Shown: positions 9,022 to 17,770, counted from the first letter of the stretch. The stretch is DNA of 64,000 nt from Paenibacillus pedocola (GCF_031599675.1 NZ_CP134223.1:6120501-6184500); one strand, 5' to 3'. A program made the numbers and translations. Notes: generated by a model not told the origin, from the sequence alone.

Positions 9022-10680
9022 CTACAAGCGCAAGGTTGGAATCTGCCGCGGCCGCGAAGCTGCATCCGAGAAGGAAACACTCCAGATCCACCAGTTGGCG
9101 ATTACCAGAATTGGAACATAGATATAAATTCCGAATGGTATCAGGGTGACCAGATAATGAAGTCCTGCAAAAAGTATCAATATAAACAGCTGCAGAAACG
9201 CGCTCCCTGTAAAATCCTTCTGTCTGGCCGCACTGTACTTTTCCGAAAAAGGAAGCGACTGCGGCAAAAGGCGGAAGCACAGTACGGAATATACAAGCAG
9301 GGACAGCAGCACAATGATCAGATGCGGCACCAGCCGTACTCCGAACAGCCACAGGAATATTGCTGACTCTATAACAAAAAGCGGCAGCAGCAAACGTAGA
9401 ACAGCTGCCTTAAGCATGCCGCGGTAGACCGGAGCCGTCTCACGTATAGGAATAGCCTTATAAATCCAGGCGGCTTTGTAGCTTGTAGAATATCGCAGCA
9501 TTTGCACAGCGGTCATCATCAGCAGGGCACAAAAATAGATGAACAAAAAGGCTCTGGAATTGCGGACTGCATCCATATTCCCGCTGCTCAGCGAGTTAAA
9601 GATGAAGATGAACGGCAGAATCAGGGATAGCCCGAAGGTGGGATATACCTTGAGCTTGAAATCCCGCTCATTACGCATCATCGACCAGGTGAAGCGGAAG
9701 AACATGGCCTCTTCTTTACTCCGGCAGACGATTTCTGACAAACGGCGCGGCAGGCGCCCGCTGTCTTTTCCTCCAACTCCCTGTTCCGCAAGCTTCTGCA
9801 GACTCCGCTCAAACAGCGGCATCAACTTAATGTAAACCGCAAGCAGCAGTACCGGAACCACGAGCGCCAGTACCGCCATTACCGTGAGGTTGGCTGAACG
9901 GGTCCCACCCAGCAAACGTTCGAAAGGTGACGCAAACCAGACAGGTGCCAGAAAATACTGCCACCAGGCCGGTTTAAAGGAGATGCTGAGATCTGCCATA
10001 TTGAACAGCCGGGAGATCAGCTGGTAACCCACCGTAATCCCGATGGACAGAATGATCTGGACATAATTAATGATGTCCTTCAGCTTTTCCCCGTCAAATA
10101 CCCGTAGAATCAGCAAATAGATGAGGCCCGTAATCACCAGTATCAGGCAGTCCATCAGGATAATTTCTGCGGCATAGATGAGGAAAAAGAGCACCCCCTG
10201 CTTAAATAAGGAGAAGACCAGCGAAGGCCCCATAAGAGTCAGCGTTAACGTAAACAGATAAATCAGAATATGTAAGCTTTTCGCCATATTTAAGGTCCGG
10301 CGGTTCACCGGTCTTACAAACAGGATGTTTTTGTCCCGTAAATCCAGCATGACCGACGAGAAATCCGAGATTAGCGTAGTGGAGATCATAAACATAGCAA
10401 TCCCGAAGGCGATGCTCATTGAAAATAGATAATTACCCTCCGGCACCACAAAGGCGATCAGCACCAGGCCGAGCAGCAAATAGATCCACTGTATCCGAAA
10501 AGGCGATCCATCCGCATTCTGCTTACTGTCCTTCCCCCCGGCAAGCACTGTCGGTGTCCTCCTGCCGTCCATCGTCAGTTTAAGCTGGAGTATGCTGCGC
10601 AGTACCGGGTAGTCGACTCCGATTCTCCGGAAGCCGCCCTGCAGCCGGTCCAGCAGTCTCAGCACGAAAAAGTCATTCAT
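9022..10680 (-). CDS. ABC transporter permease, multi-helix exporter type
   Basis: A 552-residue polytopic membrane protein with around a dozen hydrophobic segments and no recognisable binding-protein-dependent EAA loop, as in ABC-2-like exporters of Firmicutes. The start codon ATG at 10680 overlaps the last 8 nt of the upstream ATPase gene (ATGAATGA arrangement), indicating translational coupling. I do not recognise the substrate. The pair resembles exporters for drugs, peptides or lipids, but nothing here decides between them. Confidence 0.85.
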   Translation of the reverse strand: MNDFFVLRLLDRLQGGFRRIGVDYPVLRSILQLKLTMDGRRTPTVLAGGKDSKQNADGSPFRIQWIYLLLGLVLIAFVVPEGNYLFSMSIAFGIAMFMISTTLISDFSSVMLDLRDKNILFVRPVNRRTLNMAKSLHILIYLFTLTLTLMGPSLVFSLFKQGVLFFLIYAAEIILMDCLILVITGLIYLLILRVFDGEKLKDIINYVQIILSIGITVGYQLISRLFNMADLSISFKPAWWQYFLAPVWFASPFERLLGGTRSANLTVMAVLALVVPVLLLAVYIKLMPLFERSLQKLAEQGVGGKDSGRLPRRLSEIVCRSKEEAMFFRFTWSMMRNERDFKLKVYPTFGLSLILPFIFIFNSLSSGNMDAVRNSRAFLFIYFCALLMMTAVQMLRYSTSYKAAWIYKAIPIRETAPVYRGMLKAAVLRLLLPLFVIESAIFLWLFGVRLVPHLIIVLLSLLVYSVLCFRLLPQSLPFSEKYSAARQKDFTGSAFLQLFILILFAGLHYLVTLIPFGIYIYVPILVIANWWIWSVSFSDAASRPRQIPTLRL

Positions 10681-11473
10681 GCCGGGCACCTTCTCCGATG
10701 ACCGCGACAAACTCGCCGGCAATATCACGGTATTTATCAAATCCGGTCAGTTCATTGAAAATCCCTTCAAGCGACCCTTCCTTACTCTGTTCCTTGAGCT
10801 CAGCAAAACTTCCGTCTGCCACAATATCACCGCCGTCAATCAGAATAATCCGGCTGCTGATCTTCTCAACGACATCCATAATATGCGAGGAGTAAAAGAT
10901 AGTTTTGCCCCTGGCAGCAAGTGAAGCAAAAATCTCCTTAACGATCATTACACTGTTGGCATCCAACCCGCTCAGCGGCTCGTCCAGGAACAAAATATCA
11001 GGATCATGCAGCATACTTGAGATCAGCAGCACCTTCTGCTTCATTCCCTTAGAAAAGGAAGCGATCCGCATATCGTATGCCCGTTCCAGGTTCAGCAGTC
11101 CCATCAGCTTCTCCGCCTTGGCATCTGCCTCAGCCCGCTTCATTCCATAGAGCTCGCCGATAAAGGTCAGATACTCTCTGGCGGTCAGGCTGTCGTACAG
11201 CTCGGCAACTTCAGGCACGTAACCGATCCGTCTTTTGTAAGCAGCATCACCGTCTGCGATATCCCTGCCAAAAATACTCACTGTGCCGGTGTATCCTTCT
11301 ACCAGGCCGAGCATGATTTTGACGGTCGTGCTTTTGCCTGCCCCGTTGGGACCGATATAGCCGATAATTTGTCCGGGGTAGACCACAAGGTCGATTCCCC
11401 GCAGCACCATCCTGTCACTGTAGTTCATCCATAGGCCGGAAATTGAAATCACCGGTTCTTCCGCAAGGCTCAT
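10673..11473 (-). CDS. ABC transporter ATP-binding protein
   Basis: A 266-residue ATPase with Walker A (GPNGAGKSTT), a signature loop in the form SFSKGMKQK rather than LSGGQ, Walker B (ILFLDEPLSGLD) and an H-loop (SSHIMD). The SKGMKQK signature is typical of ABC-2 exporter ATPases of the Ccm/Nod/drug group. GAGAGGAG lies 8 nt before the ATG. It forms a two-gene operon with the permease that overlaps its 3' end. Confidence 0.93.
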   Translation of the reverse strand: MSLAEEPVISISGLWMNYSDRMVLRGIDLVVYPGQIIGYIGPNGAGKSTTVKIMLGLVEGYTGTVSIFGRDIADGDAAYKRRIGYVPEVAELYDSLTAREYLTFIGELYGMKRAEADAKAEKLMGLLNLERAYDMRIASFSKGMKQKVLLISSMLHDPDILFLDEPLSGLDANSVMIVKEIFASLAARGKTIFYSSHIMDVVEKISSRIILIDGGDIVADGSFAELKEQSKEGSLEGIFNELTGFDKYRDIAGEFVAVIGEGARHE

Positions 11474-11628
11474 TAGAGAAGCTCCTCTCAGAATCTGTAA
11501 TAGGTAACCTTATAGAAATTCCTTCAATAGTATTCCTATTCTATCAAAATTTAACTCTATATATCTATTAGGTTTTATACCTTTTACAGCGGAAGGTGCG
11601 AAACTTCGTAAAGCATCCGTTCGACGAC

Positions 11629-11654
11629 AAAAAGCAGCCCGAAGGCTGCTTTTT
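11629..11654 (-). terminator. Terminator of the SLH protein gene
   Basis: AAAAAGCAGCC and GGCTGCTTTTT form an 11-bp stem with a 4-nt loop, 32 nt after the SLH gene stop; the T-run ends the minus-strand transcript. Confidence 0.88.
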
Positions 11655-11685
11655 CCATTTCACCGTTATCATTACCGTTATTTGC

Positions 11686-14600
11686 TCATCTCTCCAGCAG
11701 ATTAAAAATAACTTGGGCTGCTTGAGCTCTTGTCGATATTCCCTGAGGGTCCAGTTTGCCGTTGTTCCCTTCAATAATTCCGCCTGCAATAAGCGCCTGC
11801 AGTGCTTCCTCCGCATATCCCGCAACCTGCGATGCATCGCTAAAGCCGGACAGGGCTGTATTGCCAGTTCCTTCAGGCAGCTCTCCCAGAATAGTCAGGG
11901 AGCGGTAGAGCAATGTAAACAGCTCCTGCCGTGTAATTTGATTATCCGGCTTGAACTGATTATTCCCTGAGCCGGTCGCTATGCCTAGGCGCTTGGCTGC
12001 AGCCAGATAGTTGGAATAATAGGACGTTCCGGCATCCGTAAAGTTAGCTGCGCCATCGTTCTCCGGGGCAATCCCGTAAGCTTTGAGCAGCAGGACTACG
12101 AATTGTCCTCTCGTCAGTGCCGCATTCGGGCTGTAGTTATTACCGTCCGTACCGGAGGTAATGCTTCTGGCTGCCAGATAACCGACCGCTTCACTGTACC
12201 AGGAGGATGCAGCAACATCGGCAAACGTTATTTTGTTGTAGCCGATAATATACTGGGAGAAATGGGTCGTTACAAAATCCACGCTGCTCGACGCTGCCTG
12301 ATAATTACCGCGCACCGTTTCCAGATTACCGGAAGCGGTAATATAGTAGACAATTACGGCGTGAGCATCTTCGCCTGCATGCAGCGTGTAAGCCACACTG
12401 ATCTTGACTTTGCCTCCGCCGAAATCCGCAACCGCGCTGTCGCCGGCTTTTACCGTCAGATCATACACCGGTCTGTCACCAAGCACAGCCTTACCTTCGT
12501 CATTCAAGGATACTTTAGCAATGGTGATGGTGATATCTCCGGCATCAGCTGCCCCGCTTATGGTTGCTGCTGATTTGGCATCAAAGGTAATTGTACCTAC
12601 CTTCAAATAATTGATTCGGATGACAGCATTTGTGCTGTCCGTGATGGCATTAAATGCGCTTCTCGGCAAGGTCAGCTCCGCTGTTTGCGTCTGAGCCGAT
12701 GCTGCTACCTCAATCTCCAGCACAGCCTGCTTGCCCTCAGTCTCCGCCTGTTTGGCGCTCTTGGCAAGCTCTTCAGCTTCAGCTGCGGTCAGGGTTGCGG
12801 TAGTGACTCCTGTTGACTCATCCGTAGTCGTTGCCGCCTTGGTTACTGCGGTTACCGTGTTGCCTGATGTAGTCACAGCAGGTCCCGTATTTACAACTGG
12901 CGCCGAAGTTCCGCCTCCGGAAGATGAGTTATTTCCGCCCGAAGGTGCTGTATATTCCGGAACGATGACATCTGCCGATTTCCCTGCCTTATATCCCTCT
13001 TTGGCTGCATATCTGACGTTATATGTGCCCGGGATAAGGCCTGTGATTTCTTTATCACTCGCATAGACATAGCTTGTAGCTGTGGCCAGCTTGTATTCCT
13101 GGTCTTGCGTCGTCCCTGTGATACGCCCATCCTTATTAGCCGATGTAGAGGGTGCAATACCTGTCAGACCTGTAGGCGCCGCTTGCTCAGCGGTATACGC
13201 CGGTACGACTACCTCCGTCACCCGGCCTGAGTTGTACCCTTCCTTGGCTGCATATCTTACCTGATAAGTGCCTGGAATCAAGCCTGTGATTTCCACATCA
13301 GTGGCATATACATAATCCGTCACTGTTGACAGCTTATATTCCAGAGCTGTAGTGGTGCCTGTAATGCGGCCGTCTTTGTTCTCCGGTGTAGTCGGTGCAA
13401 TACCTGCCAGCCCGGAAGGCGCTGCCTGCTCACCATAGGCCGGAACCTCCACGCTGACCGACAGACCCGCTTTATATGCAATGGCTGTTGCTCCGTCCAC
13501 TGTAGTCGGTCCCTGGTAGCCCGGCTTGGATGCATATCTTACTACATAAGTGCCCGGTGCCAGACCGGTAATGGCTACCCCGGTTACAGCCGTGTACACT
13601 GCATCCGCAACGCTTCTATATTCGAGCGCCTTATTCAAAGTTCCTGTAATTTGCCCGTCACTGCCCGCAGCAGAGGTCGGGGACACGCCGCTGAGGCCTG
13701 CAGGTACAGCTTCCAGTCTGGAGAAGAGGCTGTTCAGCGCTTTGACCGCGTTGTTATATCTGGCCCCCACCGCATAAGCAGGATTCTTAGTGTCTACATA
13801 GGTAGGTTGAATATTTTCCCAGCCATACATGAGTTCCACATGTCCCAGGATAGGAGCGCTATTTCCGTCTGTATCCTTATTATCTTTGTTATAGGTAAAC
13901 AGGTAAGGAACCTGCAGTCTGTCACCCGTAACCGTATTTCCGTTCGCATCCACATAGCTGATGACCGAAGGCGTAGCTGCCGTGTTGTTCTCTGTTTTGA
14001 TATTGGTCAAATAGGTTTTTACCAAATCCACATACAGCTTGGCATAAGCATGGTTCGTTGTCCGGATCTGCAGCTCGTTGTTGTTATGGGGGTTGGCGCT
14101 GCCCTTTGTCCCGCTGTTATTATCAGGCTCGGCAACGGTGACACCGGCATCCAATTTGGTATCGAAGAAATAGATTTTATCGATGTTGTATTTTTTCGCA
14201 TACTCATTAATGTATTTAATGATAGCCTGCGTATTCGGGCACCAGGAGCCGCCGAGGAGAACCGCATAATTCCCTTCACTGGCCAAAATCTGCTTCAGCT
14301 GGTGATAGGTTACATGCTCGAAAACAAGTGTCCCGTCCGAATCATTAAAAATCGTGGGCTTGCCCGGGTTCTCGCCTTCATAGTTCCGGTTAAACGCTGC
14401 TTTGATGTATGCAGACTCATCCACAACACTATACGCGGTGACGGAGCCGAACACCTGTCTTAGCTGCGCTTTGTAAGCATTAACCTTAGCAGCATCGAGC
14501 GAGCCGCTGCTCTGAAAATCGCTCCAGGACTTACTCTCATTCAAATACGAAACGATCGGCGCCTTGTTTCCGCTCGCATCTACATGGTCTTTGTTATAGA

Positions 14601-15156
14601 TGAACAGGAAAGGCGAATCGATCTTATTAGCGGTAACCGTCTCTCCTGCTTTATTCACATAACTCACATTGTGGCCGGGATCATTTTTATCATATAAGGA
14701 CAAGTTCTTTAAGTATTTGTTAACTAGATCTACGTATTTGTATGCATATTTATTGGTGCTGTCCGCAATATTAAGCGTTTCGCCATCCAGCTTGGTATCG
14801 AAGTTATAAATAGTCGATACGCCATATTCTTTCGCGACCTCATTAATAAATCCGATATCTGCCTGCGTATTTTCACTCCATGCTCCGCCAACCAGCACTG
14901 CATAGTTCCCTTCACTTTCGAACAAATGAACGATATCCTCATAGGTTGCTGTCTTGAAGACATGATTCTCATCGTTCAAATGCTCATACACGTTATTAAA
15001 ATAATTATATTGGCTGACTTGCCCCGCAGGCACGCTGCTGAGAATGGCTTCTGCCGATTCTGCCGCTTCGGCTTTGGCGGCATGCACCGGCAGTACAAGC
15101 AAGGAGGCTGCTAACAGCAGGGATAGAATTTTTTTGGCTTTCAGGGGTCGGATCAT
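11686..15156 (-). CDS. Surface protein: two thioredoxin-like domains, three repeats, three SLH domains
   Basis: A 1156-residue exported protein with a signal peptide (ILSLLLAASLLVLPVHA, likely cut near AKAEA). Two homologous N-terminal units each contain a strand plus a thioredoxin-like turn: GGAWSENTQ in the first, GGSWCPNTQ in the second, both followed by a YINE(Y/V)AK-like helix and FDTKLD. Three beta-rich repeats of about 80 residues follow (ITGLxPGTYxVRYAxKxGY), then a Gly/Ser linker, a beta-rich region and three SLH repeats at the C-terminus that bind pyruvylated secondary cell-wall polymer. ATG 15156 has GAGGTG 6 nt upstream; GTG 15165 is the alternative. Cell-wall attachment is well supported; enzymatic function is unknown. 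Confidence 0.9.
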   Translation of the reverse strand: MIRPLKAKKILSLLLAASLLVLPVHAAKAEAAESAEAILSSVPAGQVSQYNYFNNVYEHLNDENHVFKTATYEDIVHLFESEGNYAVLVGGAWSENTQADIGFINEVAKEYGVSTIYNFDTKLDGETLNIADSTNKYAYKYVDLVNKYLKNLSLYDKNDPGHNVSYVNKAGETVTANKIDSPFLFIYNKDHVDASGNKAPIVSYLNESKSWSDFQSSGSLDAAKVNAYKAQLRQVFGSVTAYSVVDESAYIKAAFNRNYEGENPGKPTIFNDSDGTLVFEHVTYHQLKQILASEGNYAVLLGGSWCPNTQAIIKYINEYAKKYNIDKIYFFDTKLDAGVTVAEPDNNSGTKGSANPHNNNELQIRTTNHAYAKLYVDLVKTYLTNIKTENNTAATPSVISYVDANGNTVTGDRLQVPYLFTYNKDNKDTDGNSAPILGHVELMYGWENIQPTYVDTKNPAYAVGARYNNAVKALNSLFSRLEAVPAGLSGVSPTSAAGSDGQITGTLNKALEYRSVADAVYTAVTGVAITGLAPGTYVVRYASKPGYQGPTTVDGATAIAYKAGLSVSVEVPAYGEQAAPSGLAGIAPTTPENKDGRITGTTTALEYKLSTVTDYVYATDVEITGLIPGTYQVRYAAKEGYNSGRVTEVVVPAYTAEQAAPTGLTGIAPSTSANKDGRITGTTQDQEYKLATATSYVYASDKEITGLIPGTYNVRYAAKEGYKAGKSADVIVPEYTAPSGGNNSSSGGGTSAPVVNTGPAVTTSGNTVTAVTKAATTTDESTGVTTATLTAAEAEELAKSAKQAETEGKQAVLEIEVAASAQTQTAELTLPRSAFNAITDSTNAVIRINYLKVGTITFDAKSAATISGAADAGDITITIAKVSLNDEGKAVLGDRPVYDLTVKAGDSAVADFGGGKVKISVAYTLHAGEDAHAVIVYYITASGNLETVRGNYQAASSSVDFVTTHFSQYIIGYNKITFADVAASSWYSEAVGYLAARSITSGTDGNNYSPNAALTRGQFVVLLLKAYGIAPENDGAANFTDAGTSYYSNYLAAAKRLGIATGSGNNQFKPDNQITRQELFTLLYRSLTILGELPEGTGNTALSGFSDASQVAGYAEEALQALIAGGIIEGNNGKLDPQGISTRAQAAQVIFNLLER
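12951..13711 (-). repeat. Three in-gene repeats of about 80 codons
   Basis: Three successive units encode the pattern (A/P)xGLxGIxPxT-(x)nKDGxITGT...EYKL...ITGLIPGTYxVRYAAKEGY...VPxY. The second and third copies (about 13191-13430 and 12951-13180) are closer to one another than to the first (about 13441-13711), which suggests a more recent duplication of one unit. Confidence 0.75.
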
Positions 15157-15183
15157 AATGTGCACCTCATCATCTTGGATTGG

Positions 15184-15189
15184 ATTATA
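15184..15189 (-). promoter_or_regulatory. -10 element upstream of the SLH gene
   Basis: TATAAT is read on the minus strand 28 nt upstream of the SLH start codon, but the -35 position is poor (CTCAAT). It could give the SLH gene its own transcript in addition to read-through from the Ala-rich gene 85 bp upstream. Confidence 0.35.
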
Positions 15190-15240
15190 GTTTATTGACG
15201 CAGGGAATTGAGCGAACCGGGGATTAATCCTGACTTAGGC

Positions 15241-15963
15241 TTAAGGGCAAACCTCTTCCGCGGCTGCGGGTGCTGGTTCAGCAGCCGGTGCCGGAGCGGG
15301 TGCGCTTACTGATGCCGCAGATGCGCTGGCCGTGTCCGAAGGGGATTCCGCAGCCACAGGGGCGGACGTGGCCTTCGCCTTGACCACTTCTGTGGTAGAG
15401 AAGGTAATGGATTTGGACGGAGCAGCCGTCGCTGCAGTTGCTGCTGCTGCGGTTGGAGCAGCCGTTGCCGCAGGTTTGGCAGCTTGCACCGTTACTTTAT
15501 GGCTAGGCACTGCCGTTGCTGCTGCAGTTGAAGCACTCTTAGGTTTAGCTGTAGGTGCAGCGGTTGCTGCTGCCGGAGCCGGCTGTTCCTTAGCTGCTGG
15601 TGCGGCAGTTACCTGCGGCGGGGCAGTTTGGGCCGCCTGCTTAGCTGAGCCTGTAACCGGCGCAGCGGTTGCTGCCGCCGCCACAGTCTGAACAGCTGCC
15701 GGAGCCGGAGCTGCTGCCGGAGCCGATGCCTGCGGCTGGGCAGCTTCAGTTACAGCCGCAGCCGTTTCCGGCTGGCTGCTCTCCGCCGGCGCCGGTGCAG
15801 CCGTAGTCTGTGGCTGGCTTTCAGCCGGAGCAGCAGCGGCTACTGCGGCAGCTGCCTCAGCAGGTGCTGCGGCCGAGGTCTTTTCTTTGGAGGATACCGC
15901 CACAAAGGTTAGTGCGGAGAACACTACGGCTCCCGCGATGATAGCAATAGTTAGTTTTTTCAT
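15241..15963 (-). CDS. Ala/Pro/Thr-rich low-complexity exported protein
   Basis: A 240-residue protein of which about 200 residues are Ala, Pro, Thr, Val and Ser in irregular AAATAAP- and APAAA-like runs. The N-terminus (MKKLTIAIIAGAVVFSALTF) is a signal peptide or membrane anchor, and the protein ends in EEVCP with a lone cysteine. No enzymatic domain is visible; it looks like an extended wall-spanning or surface linker. ATG 15963 has AAAGGA 11 nt upstream; an ATG four codons earlier abuts that site. It precedes the SLH gene by 85 bp on the same strand, so they may be co-transcribed. A 250-nt structured leader precedes it. The low-complexity frame was chosen over the antisense frame because of this start, signal peptide and promoter. 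Confidence 0.7.
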   Translation of the reverse strand: MKKLTIAIIAGAVVFSALTFVAVSSKEKTSAAAPAEAAAAVAAAAPAESQPQTTAAPAPAESSQPETAAAVTEAAQPQASAPAAAPAPAAVQTVAAAATAAPVTGSAKQAAQTAPPQVTAAPAAKEQPAPAAATAAPTAKPKSASTAAATAVPSHKVTVQAAKPAATAAPTAAAATAATAAPSKSITFSTTEVVKAKATSAPVAAESPSDTASASAASVSAPAPAPAAEPAPAAAEEVCP

Positions 15964-16013
15964 GAGTTTAACCATCCTTTTCTCTATGAGTTTTTCCTAC
16001 AGAAAACAAAATA

Positions 16014-16073
16014 AGATTCAGGCAAGGCACGCTCCCGCGTTCCTGCTGAATCTCTGGCGGTCCAGTCGACTCA
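16014..16073 (-). promoter_or_regulatory. Leader attenuator module, downstream copy (A)
   Basis: On the minus strand a 27-nt hairpin (16073-16047) has outer stem TGAGTC/GATTCA, an internal loop GA versus A, inner stem CTGG/CCAG and tetraloop ACCG. Its 3' arm is reused as the 5' arm of a terminator hairpin (16053-16014, AGATTCAG with CTGAATCT and an inner ACGC/GCGT stem), followed by TTATTTTGTTTT. The two folds exclude each other. It lies about 50 nt upstream of the Ala-rich gene start. Confidence 0.6.
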
Positions 16074-16136
16074 CAGCTTCTTATAGCAAACAAAGTGCAT
16101 AAATACAGCAGTCCTCCCTTTCTTCCCAATAAAAAA

Positions 16137-16200
16137 AGATCCAACAAAGGACGCATATTCCCGCGTCAAATGCTGAATCTCCGGTGGTCCAGTGGATTCA
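16137..16200 (-). promoter_or_regulatory. Leader attenuator module, upstream copy (B)
   Basis: The same architecture as the copy 127 nt downstream. The 27-nt hairpin is at 16200-16174 (stem TGAATC/GATTCA, loop CA versus A, stem CTGG/CCGG, tetraloop ACCA) and overlaps a terminator at 16180-16137 (5' arm AGATTCAGCA, inner GACGC/GCGTC stem) followed by seven T. Differences between copies keep base pairing (G for A opposite T; CCAG versus CCGG opposite CTGG), which argues for selection on RNA structure. Confidence 0.62.
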
Positions 16201-16221
16201 AATCGCTTGCAATTAAGTTCC

Positions 16222-16250
16222 ATATTATTCATGCTGCCATCCCTTGTCAA
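16222..16250 (-). promoter_or_regulatory. Sigma-A promoter of the Ala-rich protein leader
   Basis: On the minus strand TTGACA (16250-16245), a 17-nt spacer and TAATAT (16227-16222) match the consensus at 11 of 12 positions. The start point would be near 16215, giving a leader of about 250 nt that contains both attenuator modules. Confidence 0.75.
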
Positions 16251-16311
16251 TTAAAATTTTATTTTTCTGATGAGTATTATCGGAATTAAAGAATTCTTAC
16301 ATAATATTACA

Positions 16312-16340
16312 TTGACAATCATAAAAATACTCTATACATT
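16312..16340 (+). promoter_or_regulatory. Sigma-A promoter of the symporter gene
   Basis: TTGACA at 16312-16317 and TACATT at 16335-16340 are 17 nt apart. Transcription would start about 45 nt before the symporter ATG. The region 16251-16311 between this and the divergent promoter is A/T-rich with no other feature I can name. Confidence 0.55.
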
Positions 16341-16390
16341 GATCTCATTATTCACATCAAAAAAGTTGGTTTAGGGGGCTTGGACAACAA

Positions 16391-17758
16391 ATGAAAGATA
16401 TTGATAACAATTTACTGGCAGCTTTTGAGACGAATTGGTATGGCCTCATAGTCTCAATCTTTGTATTCGCAGTACTTTTTCTCTTAGCTCGCAAACGCAT
16501 CGGCTTCGGTACCCGGGTCATTATCGGGCTGGTAATCGGCCTGATCGCCGGTATTTTCTTTCAATACTTCGAATTTGAAACAAGTGCCATTACTACGTTA
16601 GGAAGCATTTATGTCAGCCTGATCCGGATGCTCGTCGTTCCGTTGGTATTCATACTGGTCCTCAACAGCATTTCCTCCTTAACCAACCTGGAGTATCTGC
16701 GTAAAATCGGGATAAAAACCTTCGCCTGGTTCCTCGGAACAACCGGTATTGCCTCCATCATCGGGTTGTCCGTAGCACTGCTGTTTAATCCCGGAAAAGG
16801 CATTCAGCAAGCTGTGCCGGAAGGCTTTACCGCCCGGGAAATCCCCACCTTCTCAGAGGTTATCCTGGATCTCGTACCTTCCAATCCCGTCAATGAGGCT
16901 GCAACCGGCAAGGTTGTACCTTTGCTTATTTTCGCGATTTTCCTTGCGGTTGCCATTATTAAAGTTGGCTCCAAAAAACCCGAGGTTGTCAAACCTGTGC
17001 GTGACCTCATCGAATCATTGACCGCGATTCTGCATCAGGTCGTAAAGTTTGTTATCCGGCTGACTCCCTATGGTGTGTTCGCACTAATAGCGGGAATAAC
17101 CGCTCGTTATGGCTGGGAAACCCTGCAGGAGCTTGGCAGCGTCATCATTACTTCGTATGTAGCACTTATCCTGCATTTCGTGCTCGTATTCGGCGGGCTG
17201 GTGCTGCTGGTGGTTAAGGTCAACCCTTTACGCTTCTTCCGTAAGATCTATCCGACTATCACAGTTGCCTTCACAACCAGAAGCAGCTACGCTACACTTC
17301 CGGTGAATCTTGAGGTTATTACCAAACGCCTGCATGTCTCTCCGCGCATAGCCAGCTTTGTTGCTCCGCTCGGCGCTTCCGTGAACTTTAACGGCTGCGG
17401 CGGTGTATGGCCTGCCATCGTAACGGTGTTTACAGCCCAGGTGTTCGGCATTCATCTGACGGGAACAGACTATGTAACACTGGTGCTGGTCAGCATCATC
17501 TCTTCAATAGGTGTTGCCGGTGTACCGGGGCCGGCTGTAATCTCTACCACCGTCGTACTTACTGCGCTTGGACTGCCGCTTGAAGGCATCGCTATCGTTG
17601 CCGGCGTAGAAGCACTGATTGATATGGGCCGTACGGCGGTCAATGCTACCGGAACCGCTGTTACCGCTCTTCTTGTGGCGAATTCGGAAGGCGAATTTGA
17701 CCGTGAGGCCTTTAACCGCGGTGAAGACGAGGACGAAGTTCTGCTCAGTCCAGTGTGA
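16391..17758 (+). CDS. Dicarboxylate/amino acid:cation symporter, cystine (TcyP) type
   Basis: A 455-residue DAACS-family secondary transporter with about eight membrane helices and the family re-entrant loops. The substrate-site region reads TTRSSYATLP and then NFNGCGGVWPA, which resembles the NGCAGIYPA form of TcyP/YdjN cystine importers rather than the NMDGTA form of glutamate and dicarboxylate carriers. The helix with GVEALIDMGRTAVNATG carries the conserved Asp and Asn-x-x-Gly of the cation and substrate sites. It is a single-gene unit with its own promoter and a terminator shared with a convergent gene. Cystine specificity is inference from motif resemblance. Confidence 0.85.
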   Translation: MKDIDNNLLAAFETNWYGLIVSIFVFAVLFLLARKRIGFGTRVIIGLVIGLIAGIFFQYFEFETSAITTLGSIYVSLIRMLVVPLVFILVLNSISSLTNLEYLRKIGIKTFAWFLGTTGIASIIGLSVALLFNPGKGIQQAVPEGFTAREIPTFSEVILDLVPSNPVNEAATGKVVPLLIFAIFLAVAIIKVGSKKPEVVKPVRDLIESLTAILHQVVKFVIRLTPYGVFALIAGITARYGWETLQELGSVIITSYVALILHFVLVFGGLVLLVVKVNPLRFFRKIYPTITVAFTTRSSYATLPVNLEVITKRLHVSPRIASFVAPLGASVNFNGCGGVWPAIVTVFTAQVFGIHLTGTDYVTLVLVSIISSIGVAGVPGPAVISTTVVLTALGLPLEGIAIVAGVEALIDMGRTAVNATGTAVTALLVANSEGEFDREAFNRGEDEDEVLLSPV

Positions 17759-17770
17759 GCCGCTCAATAA

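Noticed and set aside
13651..14463. 270-codon + strand ORF opposite the SLH gene
   Set aside because: It lies fully inside the coding region of the SLH protein on the other strand and has no start signal or domain.
15332..15691. Ala/Val-rich + strand ORF opposite the Ala-rich protein
   Set aside because: Low-complexity GCN/GCC-rich DNA gives Ala-rich frames on both strands; only the minus frame has a promoter, ribosome-binding site and export signal.
16014..16200. c-di-GMP (GEMM), c-di-AMP (ydaO) or mini-ykkC riboswitch in the tandem leader
   Set aside because: The conserved cores of GEMM and ydaO are missing. The tetraloops read ACCR, not the ACGR of mini-ykkC, and each hairpin is tied to its own terminator.
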